Translations under genes and position numbers: made by a program
Shown here: positions 23,768-32,134 of the stretch, piece after piece
How the letters are laid out: the number at the start of each line of letters is the position of its first letter
How positions within the stretch are numbered: position 1 is the stretch's first letter
NCBI RefSeq assembly: GCF_024362765.1
Contig: NZ_CP093302.1
Location: 2,789,564-2,853,563, forward strand
Source: Alkalihalobacillus sp. LMS6
GTDB taxonomy: Bacteria; Bacillota; Bacilli; Bacillales; Bacillaceae_D
Direction of reading: 5' to 3'
DNA length: 64,000 nucleotides
The notes under the pieces: generated by a model
The model's input: the letters and a program-made list of their open reading frames with translations, nothing else
What the model was told of the DNA's origin: nothing
Database searches by the model: none

Positions 23768-24607
23768 CTAAATAAACAGAAACGGGAAGTCAAAGGCTAT
23801 TTCAAACGCTCCACTCGTACCCGTTAATGTAATTTGATTTGCTCCTTGCGCTAAGGTCAGGACGCTTTTGTTTGTGTCAGGGAAAATCGTTTGACTGTTT
23901 TTATAAGAAAACACATCCTCAATGACCACTCGATCATTAGAAGATGTGCTACCGTTGTACTGCCAACTTGTTTGTGTTGTTTCATTTGTAATGCGTAATC
24001 CGTTTGATGCGCCTTGATAGATAATTTTTAAATCCTCATTCATACGAACTGGATTAATTTCTGCATGACCAAGGTTCCAAATAGTGAAACGCCTTGTCTG
24101 ATGCTTATACTTAATCTCATCAGGCATAACAGGGATGTTCATACCAAACTGCCATATGCCCGAGAAGTCGAACCGATCATCTAGGGTTCCACGTGAGTAC
24201 GCATAAGAAGAAGACGACTCTAATATAAGTTGTGCTTCCCCCGCGTAGTGGGCGATGTTCGGTATTTGAAAAGCATTGGGAACAGTTACCTTCCATAACT
24301 TATTTGGCTCGTATTTTGTATAAGCATAGAACTCATCCTTCCCACAGATAAGAGAAAGGAATTCAGTTCGCTTCAAAAGAAAGTGCTGATAGTTAACACC
24401 CTTTATCAATAAGTCCCAATCAATCAAACGTCCGTCATAACTGGTTGCCTGCGGGATGTAAATATGACCATTCGCACTGCCCACAGCTTCTTGCCGTTGC
24501 TGACGTTGTTGGAGAGACTGAGGTAAAAACTTTCGCGTCAAATAGCCAAGTTCATGACAATCCCAAACTTGACCTGTACGTATATTTTCAATTAAAACCT
24601 CTGGCAC
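23768..24607 (-). CDS. Distal tail protein (Dit-like, phage tail family)
   Basis: The start is set at GTG 24607, preceded by GGGGG, which avoids overlap with the tape-measure gene; an ATG at 24628 is possible. The 279 residues include YDGRLIDWDLLIKGVNYQHF and a C-terminal galectin-like beta region (QTSWQYNGST, NQITLTGTSGAFEIAF). Size and position directly after the tape measure fit Dit. It forms the hexameric hub of the tail tip. Confidence 0.8.
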   Translation of the reverse strand: MPEVLIENIRTGQVWDCHELGYLTRKFLPQSLQQRQQRQEAVGSANGHIYIPQATSYDGRLIDWDLLIKGVNYQHFLLKRTEFLSLICGKDEFYAYTKYEPNKLWKVTVPNAFQIPNIAHYAGEAQLILESSSSYAYSRGTLDDRFDFSGIWQFGMNIPVMPDEIKYKHQTRRFTIWNLGHAEINPVRMNEDLKIIYQGASNGLRITNETTQTSWQYNGSTSSNDRVVIEDVFSYKNSQTIFPDTNKSVLTLAQGANQITLTGTSGAFEIAFDFPFLFI

Positions 24608-24611
24608 ATCC

Positions 24612-27600
24612 TCACCCCCATAGAGCATCAGTGTCCGCTTGAGTACCAAGCTTACGACCAACGTTTTTATAAATTGTTTCTTCACCGAGTTTAACTAAGA
24701 TGACAGGTGATACATCGCTATCTTTTACACTACGAATCAGTTCATCTAACTTTCCTGTTAAAGCGGACAAATCAATTAAACTTCGACTATTTGCACTAGC
24801 CTGTGGGTAGCTGTCCACAGAAGGGACAGTATTAAACACGCCAAGCTTTTCACCGAGATCCGTAAATAGTGACAATGACCGATCATTAGTCTGAGAAGGA
24901 ATAATATATTCTTCATGATCCTTTTCTGATAACCAAGCTAACTGCTTATTACGACTTATCCCGCCATGCTCATAACCTTTAGGATTAATACGATTCCCAT
25001 TCAATCTCTGCTCATAATGGACGTGTGGTCCAGTAGATGATCCAGTCGAACCAATCAACGCAATGTGCTGTCCTTTTGCGACTGGTTGCCCTGCGCTAAC
25101 GAGGTTGCGGCTGTTGTGGGCGTAGTAGTGTTGCATAGGGCCCGATTGTACGACTACTAAGTTACCGTAACCACCATTCCAGCCGGTGGAGGATCTCGCA
25201 ACCACACCATTTGATTGTGATGGGATTGGTGTACCAATTCTCGCGGCATAGTCAACACCACCATGAAACGATCCACGTTGACCCGTAACAGGGTGAGTAC
25301 GATATCCATAACCTGATGTCTTACGCATACCAGGGAAACCGCCACCTGCTGTAAAGCCACCGCCTTCTCCGTCGTTAAGGTCACCAGACCCCATTAAATT
25401 AGTAACGTAATCAACTGCACCAGAAGCAATCTTCTTAATTACAGCTGTTCCTAATGGCAAGAAGTTTGATGATGTCCAGTTATCACCAAGTCCAGATATA
25501 GCTTTGTCAATTAAAGCCTTTGGACCTTCAACTAATGATTCCCACCATCCCATTATCGTATTGCCGACTCCGCTCTCATAAGCAGGAAGAGCAAAGCCAG
25601 ATTGATTACCGAATCCATAACGATTCAATAAAGATTTTGTATGGTGCGCTGGTAAAACCGAAGAACCTTTGTGAAGGAATACATGTTCAGGACCTTTGTT
25701 ACCAGATACATACGTACCTACTTTAGGATCATGTACAAGTTCAGGTCCCTTTTCCGATATCATTGCTATACCATCTTCAGGGTGTCCATTAGGTGATGTA
25801 CCGTGTTCATACGGTGTTGCACCACCAGTAGGCATTCTCTCTGTACTCTTTGAACGGTTTGTCGTGTCTTTCTTACCCCACAAAGGTATTAGTGGTATGC
25901 CAAAGAAATCAAGAACCTTATTAATTCCACCAGAAACCCAGTTCACAGCTTCTCTTAATTGATTGACGAAGATATCCCATCTTTTTAAGACCTCTCCGGT
26001 TTCCCAATCCACTTGTTCAATGTGACCTTCTGCCTGATTCTTAGCTTCCCTAACAACACCAATATGCGCATCTTCTGCGGCTGTTATTGACTGGTCCCTG
26101 CTTCTTTTTGCTTCTTTGATAATCTCGTCTGCTTCTTCTCTTGAGAGCAAACCTGTTTCTTCAACCTGACGATTTGCCCAGTCAATTATCTCTGTAGCCT
26201 TATCGTTAGCAGCTTGGATCGCCCCTTCTTTAGCTTCAAGTGAACGTTTGACCGTATCAGCCGCTTGTTCAGCGTTAATTTCAGAAGAGAAATGTTTAAG
26301 TTCGTTCATTATTGCACGTTGCTCTTCACTACCAGTTGCAACAGCTAGAACATTTTGGTTCATCATAACTTCTTTAATTCGGTTAATTTCCTTTTGTTCA
26401 GCATCTGTAATTTCTCTATTTTCTTCAGCAGCTAGATTAATAATGTCATTAATTTTTTGCTCGTTTTGTTCAGTACCCTCTATTCGTACTCGATAATAAT
26501 CGTCATAACGTTGCTTAATCTCTTCTTGATGTTCACCTGTAATTACTTCAGATTGCCCGAGAAACTTTTCTAAATCGCTTTTTGATTGTTCGTAGTTCTC
26601 ATTTAATTCTGTTCGAATCATACTACCCATTTCAGAGAACTTACCTGTTAATGACTCAGCCATTTCATCGGTGATTTTTTGCGATCCCCACATCAATTGA
26701 TTTAACTCAATGGTCGCTTCGTCGTTCAATTTTTTATAAGCATCTAATTGTTCAGCTGTTGATTGGCTAATCTTCTCGCCATTTTCCATGACGATATCAC
26801 CAAATGATTCCATCTGAGGAAGAAGCTTATCGCCATAGTATTCATATACTTCATAACCAACTGTAGCTAATGTTGTTATTGCGGCGACTCCAATTCCTAT
26901 AGGACCACCAAGTGCTGCAGCACTCTTTCCGAAAGTGCCAATACCTCTGACTAAACCACCAATACCTTTTCCTGCTGTTGTCGCATTTTTGCCCATACCA
27001 AGTAATTGACCGCCACTTGTCACAGCATTTTTCCCTGCTCCAAGCAACCTTTTACCAAGTCCAAGTATCTCAGGCGCAAACATTAACGCCATACCTAAAC
27101 CTTGATTGCTATCATCACCAAAGGCAAGCATACCTACACCAGCCAAAGATGCAGCAGTACCGACACCACCAAGAGTACGACCAAAACGCCCCATACCTCT
27201 ATTGGCTGTGGCTACTTGTGTTCCTGCAAGTTGAGCAGATGCACCAAATCCAGTTGTTGTTGTTTGTGCGACTTTTGCGCTTGTTGTATATCGCCCAAAT
27301 GCACCAACCGCTTTTGCGAGTCCAGCAGATAGATAGGAGACTGAGCGTAATACAACGGATAAAGCAATAGCGGCAGGACCTAGTACAGCGGCAATCCCTG
27401 CAGCAACTAAGATGTATTTTTGAGTATCTTTTTCCAGATTCCCAAACCAACGTACAAGGTCTGTTGTTTTTTCAACTAACGTTAAAAAATGCGGTATCAT
27501 ATGTTCCGCAAACTGTATCGCTAGACCTTCTGCAGCAGATGTTAACTCAATGATAGATCCATAGGCATTATCAAGCATGGTGTCTGCCATATCTTGCGCC

Positions 27601-28892
27601 GCCCCTGTGGATTGCTCAAGCGCTTTAGTTTGATCACGAAGTCCCTCGGAACCTTCTTCCATTAAGATTGCCCAGTGTTTAAAGGCTTGGTTACCAAATA
27701 AAGTCGTGATAACATTCGCTTCTTGCTCATCGGTCATTCCTTTGGTGGCTGTTTCTAATTCACCCACCAAATCAGGGAGTGGTTTCATGACACCCTCAGC
27801 GTCAAAAAACTGGATGTTGAGATCTTCCATCAATTCAGTCATAGCAGACGTCGGCTTTGACAAACGCTGTAAAGATGTTGACCAAGCTTGACCAGCCTTA
27901 CCGCCCTGTATACCTGCATCACCAAACCTCATAATAGCGGCAGACGTTTCTTCAATCGACCATCCAAACACGTTGGCAGTCGGTGCGGCATAACCCATCG
28001 CTTCACCTAATTGCTCGATGTTAGTGTTCGAATTGGATGCGGCCGCGGCAAGAACATCGGAAACGTGAGCGGATTCACTGGCTTCCAACGCAAAAGCTTG
28101 CATGATGTTAGACGTGATATCGGCTGTTCTTCCCAATTCCATTTGACCAGCAGCGGCTAAGTTAAGTAGACCAGGCATCGCATCGTAAATATCAGCAACT
28201 TCCCAACCTGCCATGGCAAGAAAGGCTTGTGCTTCAGCGGCTTGTGATGCACTAAATACAGTCGTTTCACCTAATGACTTAGCTTGCCCTTCCATCTTCG
28301 CCATTTCCTCGGCAGTACCGCCACTAAGCGCTTGCACCTTAGACATGGACTTTTCAAAGTCTATACCAGTCTTTAATGCCATCGTACCAACACCGACAAT
28401 AGGCAATGTAAGACCAAGCGTCATCTTTTGTCCTGCCTTGCTAAAACCATCTGCCATCTTACCTGTGGTGCTTGAAAAGCTGTTTAAACCACTCTCCATA
28501 CTACTCCAAGCAGATTCTTGATAGGCTATTTCGTTAGTTAACGATTTGAGTTGACCTTCCATTTTTGCATATTCAGCAAGCGCGTTGTTGTAGTGCCTAG
28601 AAGCATCAATAGCAGCTTTTGATTCAGCACCCTTTTCCTCAACTAATCGTTTGTAATTACCTTCTAAGTCCTTTACTTTTTGCCCCTGTAACTCATAGAC
28701 TTTGTTCAGTCCTTCTTGCTTTCTCTTTAGCCCGTCTGTGGAACGCCCAAAGCCACCCATTTGAGCACCAGTTGCATTTAACTCTGATCGAGCGGCAGAA
28801 AGGCGACTGTTTAAATTAGAGACTCCGCTGTCCACAGCTGAGGCATCCCAGCCAACTCGTAGCACTGTTGCATCAGCAGCATTACCAAACAT
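24612..28892 (-). CDS. Tape measure protein with M23 peptidase domain
   Basis: 1426 residues. The N-terminal part has the TMP pattern (GMALKTGIDFEKSMSKVQAL in part, AGWEVADIYDAMPGLLNLAA), the middle has hydrophobic helices and a long charged coiled coil. Near residue 1210 an M23 metallopeptidase shows HPVTGQRGSFHGGVDYA and GPHVHYE, which supply the zinc ligands. It sets tail length and locally opens peptidoglycan during injection. ATG 28892 follows AAAGGAGG. Two dispersed motifs meet head to head at 24801-24820. Confidence 0.93.
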   Translation of the reverse strand: MFGNAADATVLRVGWDASAVDSGVSNLNSRLSAARSELNATGAQMGGFGRSTDGLKRKQEGLNKVYELQGQKVKDLEGNYKRLVEEKGAESKAAIDASRHYNNALAEYAKMEGQLKSLTNEIAYQESAWSSMESGLNSFSSTTGKMADGFSKAGQKMTLGLTLPIVGVGTMALKTGIDFEKSMSKVQALSGGTAEEMAKMEGQAKSLGETTVFSASQAAEAQAFLAMAGWEVADIYDAMPGLLNLAAAGQMELGRTADITSNIMQAFALEASESAHVSDVLAAAASNSNTNIEQLGEAMGYAAPTANVFGWSIEETSAAIMRFGDAGIQGGKAGQAWSTSLQRLSKPTSAMTELMEDLNIQFFDAEGVMKPLPDLVGELETATKGMTDEQEANVITTLFGNQAFKHWAILMEEGSEGLRDQTKALEQSTGAAQDMADTMLDNAYGSIIELTSAAEGLAIQFAEHMIPHFLTLVEKTTDLVRWFGNLEKDTQKYILVAAGIAAVLGPAAIALSVVLRSVSYLSAGLAKAVGAFGRYTTSAKVAQTTTTGFGASAQLAGTQVATANRGMGRFGRTLGGVGTAASLAGVGMLAFGDDSNQGLGMALMFAPEILGLGKRLLGAGKNAVTSGGQLLGMGKNATTAGKGIGGLVRGIGTFGKSAAALGGPIGIGVAAITTLATVGYEVYEYYGDKLLPQMESFGDIVMENGEKISQSTAEQLDAYKKLNDEATIELNQLMWGSQKITDEMAESLTGKFSEMGSMIRTELNENYEQSKSDLEKFLGQSEVITGEHQEEIKQRYDDYYRVRIEGTEQNEQKINDIINLAAEENREITDAEQKEINRIKEVMMNQNVLAVATGSEEQRAIMNELKHFSSEINAEQAADTVKRSLEAKEGAIQAANDKATEIIDWANRQVEETGLLSREEADEIIKEAKRSRDQSITAAEDAHIGVVREAKNQAEGHIEQVDWETGEVLKRWDIFVNQLREAVNWVSGGINKVLDFFGIPLIPLWGKKDTTNRSKSTERMPTGGATPYEHGTSPNGHPEDGIAMISEKGPELVHDPKVGTYVSGNKGPEHVFLHKGSSVLPAHHTKSLLNRYGFGNQSGFALPAYESGVGNTIMGWWESLVEGPKALIDKAISGLGDNWTSSNFLPLGTAVIKKIASGAVDYVTNLMGSGDLNDGEGGGFTAGGGFPGMRKTSGYGYRTHPVTGQRGSFHGGVDYAARIGTPIPSQSNGVVARSSTGWNGGYGNLVVVQSGPMQHYYAHNSRNLVSAGQPVAKGQHIALIGSTGSSTGPHVHYEQRLNGNRINPKGYEHGGISRNKQLAWLSEKDHEEYIIPSQTNDRSLSLFTDLGEKLGVFNTVPSVDSYPQASANSRSLIDLSALTGKLDELIRSVKDSDVSPVILVKLGEETIYKNVGRKLGTQADTDALWG
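24801..24820. repeat. Abutting inverted pair of the dispersed motif
   Basis: CTGTGGGTAG (24801-24810, plus) is followed at once by CTGTCCACAG (24811-24820, a minus copy), giving a 20-bp near-palindrome inside the tape-measure gene. It encodes SVDSYPQ. It is the only directly abutting pair I found; another close pair is 33353/33380. Confidence 0.75.
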
Positions 28893-28910
28893 AGGTTTAC
28901 CTCCTTTCCT

Positions 28911-29123
28911 CTAAAAGTTAAAGACAGAATCAATTGTTGTATTAGGAACTGGCTCAGCAGTTTTTCTTTCTTCTTCACGCTTTCTCTTATGTTCACGCAA
29001 CTCAAAGTACAAGTTCACGTCCGTTTGATCTAATTGGTAAATAGGAGTACCCCTTGCTTCCTCCAATAAGTAAAAGTCCAAAAATTTCCCATAGTTGTAC
29101 TCGGCTCTTTCGAGCTTTGTCAT
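28911..29123 (-). CDS. Tail assembly chaperone, frameshifted C-terminal part (gpT-like)
   Basis: 70 residues from the first ATG, but the frame is open further upstream to overlap the gpG-like gene and reads KRSPEEQEEIEKLSKMTKLE before continuing GKFLDFYLLEEARGTP. It is in the -1 frame relative to the gpG-like gene. As in lambda gpG/gpGT, it is probably translated mainly as a fusion made by -1 slippage near 29164-29171. Both chaperones load onto the tape measure protein encoded next. Confidence 0.8.
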   Translation of the reverse strand: MTKLERAEYNYGKFLDFYLLEEARGTPIYQLDQTDVNLYFELREHKRKREEERKTAEPVPNTTIDSVFNF

Positions 29124-29137
29124 CTTGCTTAATTTTT

Positions 29138-29503
29138 CTATTTCTTCTTGTTCTTCCGGGCTTCTTTTTCCAACATCAACTTTCCCAGCTTCTGTTGTTC
29201 GTACTGTTGTTTTTTTAACTCTTTAAGCGGCATAAAACCAAGAACGTTAACACCTACCGTTTCGTAAAACACATCATCAGAGCCGATAGTATTCATGCCA
29301 TTTTCTAACTCTTCTCTAGTAAATTGATTACCAAATGCACGAACTAAGAAATCCATTTTCATATCTAAGTTTTCAATTGGATCTGCGCCTTCTTGATTCA
29401 TTTCAATCTCTTGTTTCAACGCTTCTTTTTTCAACGAGAACGGAATAAATGACTGAGTGAATTCTTTGTCTTTACCATCAATTCTTAATGTAATCTTCAT
29501 CAT
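29138..29503 (-). CDS. Tail assembly chaperone (gpG-like)
   Basis: 121 residues starting MMKITLRIDGKDKEFTQSFI; the family pattern continues with MDFLVRAFGNQFTREELENG. It ends MLEKEARKNKKK. It lies between the major tail gene and the tape-measure gene, the standard chaperone position, and its 3' end carries the candidate slippery site. Confidence 0.85.
   Translation of the reverse strand: MMKITLRIDGKDKEFTQSFIPFSLKKEALKQEIEMNQEGADPIENLDMKMDFLVRAFGNQFTREELENGMNTIGSDDVFYETVGVNVLGFMPLKELKKQQYEQQKLGKLMLEKEARKNKKK
29164..29171 (-). other. Candidate -1 frameshift site in the tail chaperone genes
   Basis: The minus strand reads GGAAAAAG with zero-frame codons TTG GAA AAA GAA. Slipping back one base at AAA enters the open downstream frame. 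The heptamer is not the canonical XXXYYYZ form, so the exact slip point is inferred from frame geometry and the conserved gpG/gpT organisation. Confidence 0.55.
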
Positions 29504-29532
29504 GATTAATCACCCTTTGTTATAAAGTAAAA

Positions 29533-29553
29533 GGGCTGGCGTTATGCCAACCC
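29533..29553 (-). terminator. Hairpin between major tail and chaperone genes
   Basis: On the minus strand GGGTTGGC, loop ATAAC, GCCAGCCC, followed by TTTTACTTTAT. It is likely a partial terminator that raises major-tail output relative to downstream genes. Confidence 0.6.
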
Positions 29554-29563
29554 ACGAATGCCC

Positions 29564-29627
29564 CTATGACCAGGACAGAGATATTTGATTTGCTGTACTT
29601 GTCCCACTCAATGATTGGGGAGTGTTA
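29564..29627 (-). other. +1-frame extension of the major tail protein
   Basis: The gene ends ACT CCC TAA. A +1 shift at CCC-T gives CCT AAC and opens a frame of 21 codons (PNTPQSLSG ... QISLSWS) that stops at TAG 29564-29566. It resembles the first strands of a fibronectin III domain. The distance from stop to stop is 64 nt, identical to that in the capsid gene, and both end in TGGTCATAG. Confidence 0.7.
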
Positions 29628-30206
29628 GGGAGTTTCTGTTTCAGACGCGCCAAATACTTTCTTAAAGTAATCTGCAACAACTTCTTCATCTGCAACTGCT
29701 GTATCAAGCGTGTGCATCGGCTCACCATCAAACTTACGTTCAATAAATACCGCTTCTAATGTTGTACCTTGTGGTGTAGCTGTATCTTCTTTTGTATTGT
29801 GTTCACGGTTCGGCAAAGCAAATCGACCTTTAAATAACCAAACATAACCATCAGAACCGTCAGCTTTTCTCGACTTAAACCCGATTGCGAAATAAGGTGA
29901 AATACGATCTTTATGGTATCTTGTTGCACCTTTATCGTATTCTAATCCAAGTAGTTTGGCTTTAGCGGAGTCTGCAATCCCAGCTGTGGAAAGCGATAAA
30001 TTAATTGCTCCATCAGAGGAGATGACTTCATTTACACCATCGTCCGCATAATCAGGTGAATTATTAGAGTTTTGAGTAATGGAAACACCTTTTAATGGTG
30101 CTATTTTAATAATCTCTCCATAAGTTACCCCGTCCTCATTATCTGTAAGTAGTTCAGCACCAACTAAATCTCTAGCACCAATGTATGAGCTTGCTCCTTG
30201 TTTCAT
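29625..30206 (-). CDS. Major tail protein (tube)
   Basis: 193 residues from ATG 30206, after AAAGGGTG. The family pattern includes KQGASSYIGARDLVGAELLT near the start and SPYFAIGFKSRKADGSDGYV with WLFKGRFALPNREHNTKEDT in the middle, as in the phi13-type major tail proteins. It follows the tail terminator gene. Its stop codon context CCC-TAA may allow +1 extension. Confidence 0.88.
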   Translation of the reverse strand: MKQGASSYIGARDLVGAELLTDNEDGVTYGEIIKIAPLKGVSITQNSNNSPDYADDGVNEVISSDGAINLSLSTAGIADSAKAKLLGLEYDKGATRYHKDRISPYFAIGFKSRKADGSDGYVWLFKGRFALPNREHNTKEDTATPQGTTLEAVFIERKFDGEPMHTLDTAVADEEVVADYFKKVFGASETETP

Positions 30207-30218
30207 CAATATCACCCT

Positions 30219-30572
30219 TTAAATTTTAATTTGGTAACGCATAATTTTTCTTACTTCATTCTTTTGTGAGTCGTTTTGCGTCCTTACGTTTGCACGAGTA
30301 AAACCCAGATCGACCATTACCCTGTTTATCTCAGGCAACAATCTATCCGGGTTACGATCCCATACATCCACCTGTATGAGTAAATGATCCTTCGTTGATC
30401 GATCATCTTCATAATCTGTAGGTACGTTATCAACTTCAACAATCCTCATAAAAGGATAGTCACTTTCGAAACGAGCAGGTACGGTATAACGAAAGACTTT
30501 GCTTCCCACAGACTGAGACAACATCGAGTCATTCTGTAGCGCCAATTGAACTTCTCTATCTAATACCTTCAT
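30219..30572 (-). CDS. Tail terminator/completion protein (DUF3168-like)
   Basis: 117 residues from ATG 30572, which overlaps the previous stop as ATGA. It begins MKVLDREVQLALQNDSMLSQ and contains HLLIQVDVWDRNP and a C-terminal KIMRYQIKI beta strand, as in small tail terminators. Position between the gp10-like and major tail genes supports this. Confidence 0.75.
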   Translation of the reverse strand: MKVLDREVQLALQNDSMLSQSVGSKVFRYTVPARFESDYPFMRIVEVDNVPTDYEDDRSTKDHLLIQVDVWDRNPDRLLPEINRVMVDLGFTRANVRTQNDSQKNEVRKIMRYQIKI

Positions 30573-30973
30573 GACCACCGCATCACTTTCTTCTGCAACT
30601 CAGACAACATAGCCGCTCTAATCTGCCCCTTCGTCCTTTGAGCGGTTCTTAGAATAAAATCATTAGGCGGCATAAACTTTGTCCCATTGACCAAGAAATT
30701 AGCACGCCACCTTGTACCACCCTTACCATCAGTAGGTCCCACTTCAACGACTTTTACACCATCAACGTTTTTAACCCGTCCTACTTGGATATCGTCAACC
30801 ATGTGCTTATAATCAGCGGCGCTGATGCCAGACCTCGGGACTTCTTGTTTCATGATCGGTACGGCAATCTCTGCCCCGGCTTTGATGGCGGCGTTTTCTG
30901 CTCTGTTAACGTTTCTTCCCATTTCTTCTATCTGCTTTATTAAGGCATCCCAATTTACAATTTCAAAACTCAT
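30569..30973 (-). CDS. HK97 gp10-like neck/tail protein
   Basis: 134 residues with WDALIKQIEEMGRNVNRAEN then AIKAGAEIAVPIMKQEVPRS, and a C-terminal HK97-gp10 pattern (FLVNGTKFMPPNDFILRTAQ). It acts in head-to-tail joining. It is packed between the head closure and tail terminator genes. Confidence 0.85.
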   Translation of the reverse strand: MSFEIVNWDALIKQIEEMGRNVNRAENAAIKAGAEIAVPIMKQEVPRSGISAADYKHMVDDIQVGRVKNVDGVKVVEVGPTDGKGGTRWRANFLVNGTKFMPPNDFILRTAQRTKGQIRAAMLSELQKKVMRWS

Positions 30974-30977
30974 AGGA

Positions 30978-31334
30978 TCACACCTTTATACATTTAAGAG
31001 TGATGTACATGTTGTCGGCAGGACGATAGTCGATATCATCAACTTCATATACATTGTCTTTGCCGTATACTTTCCACAGCACTCTCATGCCTTTTTCGAT
31101 CTCCATTGATTTCTTGCTTTGTCGAATGGTCATCTCGGTATATCCTTCGACTGTCTGTACATCATTCTCGGTTACTTGTTTTAGCTGACTGACGGTGATA
31201 TAAGCCATTGCGGACATGAATTTAAAGAAATCTTCAACCCACATACCCTCATCATCAAAATCAGCTTTATAGGCTTGCACCTCAATCTTTTTGTTAAAGT
31301 GACCAGCATTAATCATCCGGGGTGACTTGCGCAT
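30978..31334 (-). CDS. Head closure protein (head-tail adaptor)
   Basis: The start is taken as the third of three ATGs (31334), eight bases from GGGAG. The protein has INAGHFNKKIEVQAYKADFD and VLWKVYGKDNVYEVDDIDYR, the pattern of SPP1 gp16-like head closure proteins, which seal the portal and accept the tail. Confidence 0.82.
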   Translation of the reverse strand: MRKSPRMINAGHFNKKIEVQAYKADFDDEGMWVEDFFKFMSAMAYITVSQLKQVTENDVQTVEGYTEMTIRQSKKSMEIEKGMRVLWKVYGKDNVYEVDDIDYRPADNMYITLKCIKV

Positions 31335-31608
31335 CATCATCACTCCCATATTTGATTAAAGTAAGCATCGTGGTAAGGCTATAGGAAAGATCTTTATGCT
31401 TGTCTACCGTGTAAATTCCACGATTCTCATAGTTGTGAGAGACATAGAGACATAGACAAAGCCTGTGCAGTGAATTTTCTTCGTTGAATCTCTTCCCTGT
31501 GGATAGCCTAATAGACTCTTTAGCTGCTTCGATCATCATCTGAATCTCAAGATCTTCTTCCTCAGACTCATCAAACACCCTTAAATACTGCTTAACTTCA
31601 CTCAGCAT
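31309..31608 (-). CDS. Head-tail connector (gp6-like)
   Basis: Starts at ATG 31608 (MLSEVKQYLRVFDESEEEDL), with the helical pattern of gp6/gp15-type connectors (IEAAKESIRLSTGKRFNEEN). It overlaps both neighbours by a few bases. It forms the ring under the portal. Confidence 0.82.
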   Translation of the reverse strand: MLSEVKQYLRVFDESEEEDLEIQMMIEAAKESIRLSTGKRFNEENSLHRLCLCLYVSHNYENRGIYTVDKHKDLSYSLTTMLTLIKYGSDDDAQVTPDD

Positions 31609-32050
31609 CTTCAGGTTCCTCAGGCTCAACTACAGTTACTTTAACAGTGGCACGCTTACTATTATCATCCTTGGACGTAACAGTAATCGTTGCCGTACCA
31701 GGAGCAACACCTGTGATCGTTCCAGTCCTTACAGTAGCAATGGAAGCATCAGAGGAAGAGTAAGACACTCCCTTTTCGCTTGCATCGTCAGGTGACACGG
31801 TAACGTCAATGTGTTGGGTTTCCTCAGCTGCTATGGTGGCTGTGGTCGGTGTGGCGCTGATGCTGTCCACAGGGATGCGATCAGTCTCGACTTCAATCGG
31901 CTCAGATAATTCAGATTCCCCCACCTCGTTTTCAGCACTTACTTGATACTCGTATGCTGTATTTGGCTGTACATCTGTATCTGTATACGTTTTGTCCGTC
32001 AATCCACTAGCGACTTGCTCACCGTTGCGATACACATTATAAGTAGGCAT
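31598..32050 (-). CDS. Fn3-remnant plus BIG2 Ig-like virion decoration protein
   Basis: 150 residues from ATG 32050 (AGGAG seven bases upstream). The first 50 residues (PTYNVYRNGEQVASGLTDKT, PNTAYEYQVSAENEVGESEL) are the C-terminal two thirds of a fibronectin III domain; the missing first strands are encoded in the +1 extension of the capsid gene just upstream. Residues about 60-140 are a BIG2 domain (ISATPTTATIAAEETQHIDV, GVAPGTATITVTSKDDNSKR). It is probably exposed on the capsid and may bind cell-surface glycans. Confidence 0.8.
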   Translation of the reverse strand: MPTYNVYRNGEQVASGLTDKTYTDTDVQPNTAYEYQVSAENEVGESELSEPIEVETDRIPVDSISATPTTATIAAEETQHIDVTVSPDDASEKGVSYSSSDASIATVRTGTITGVAPGTATITVTSKDDNSKRATVKVTVVEPEEPEDAE

Positions 32051-32070
32051 CATCATTCTCCTTTCTTCCC

Positions 32071-32134
32071 CTATGACCAGTTGAGAGTCACGCTATTAGG
32101 CGCGCTCTCGGCAGTCAATGTTTGGGGTTGGTTA
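32071..32134 (-). other. +1-frame extension of the major capsid protein
   Basis: The capsid gene ends ACA CCC TAA. In the +1 frame CCT AAC follows and 21 codons are open (PNQPQTLTA ... SVTLNWS) before TAG 32071-32073. The peptide matches strands A and B of a fibronectin III domain and is 10/21 identical to the major-tail extension, with equal length. Listeria phage PSA is an established case of +1 frameshifting at the ends of both of these genes. Confidence 0.7.

Noticed and set aside
26978-27370. Rightward Gln/His/Tyr-rich frame opposite the tape-measure gene
   Set aside because: Low-complexity shadow of the Ala/Gly-rich tape-measure codons, with no ribosome site.
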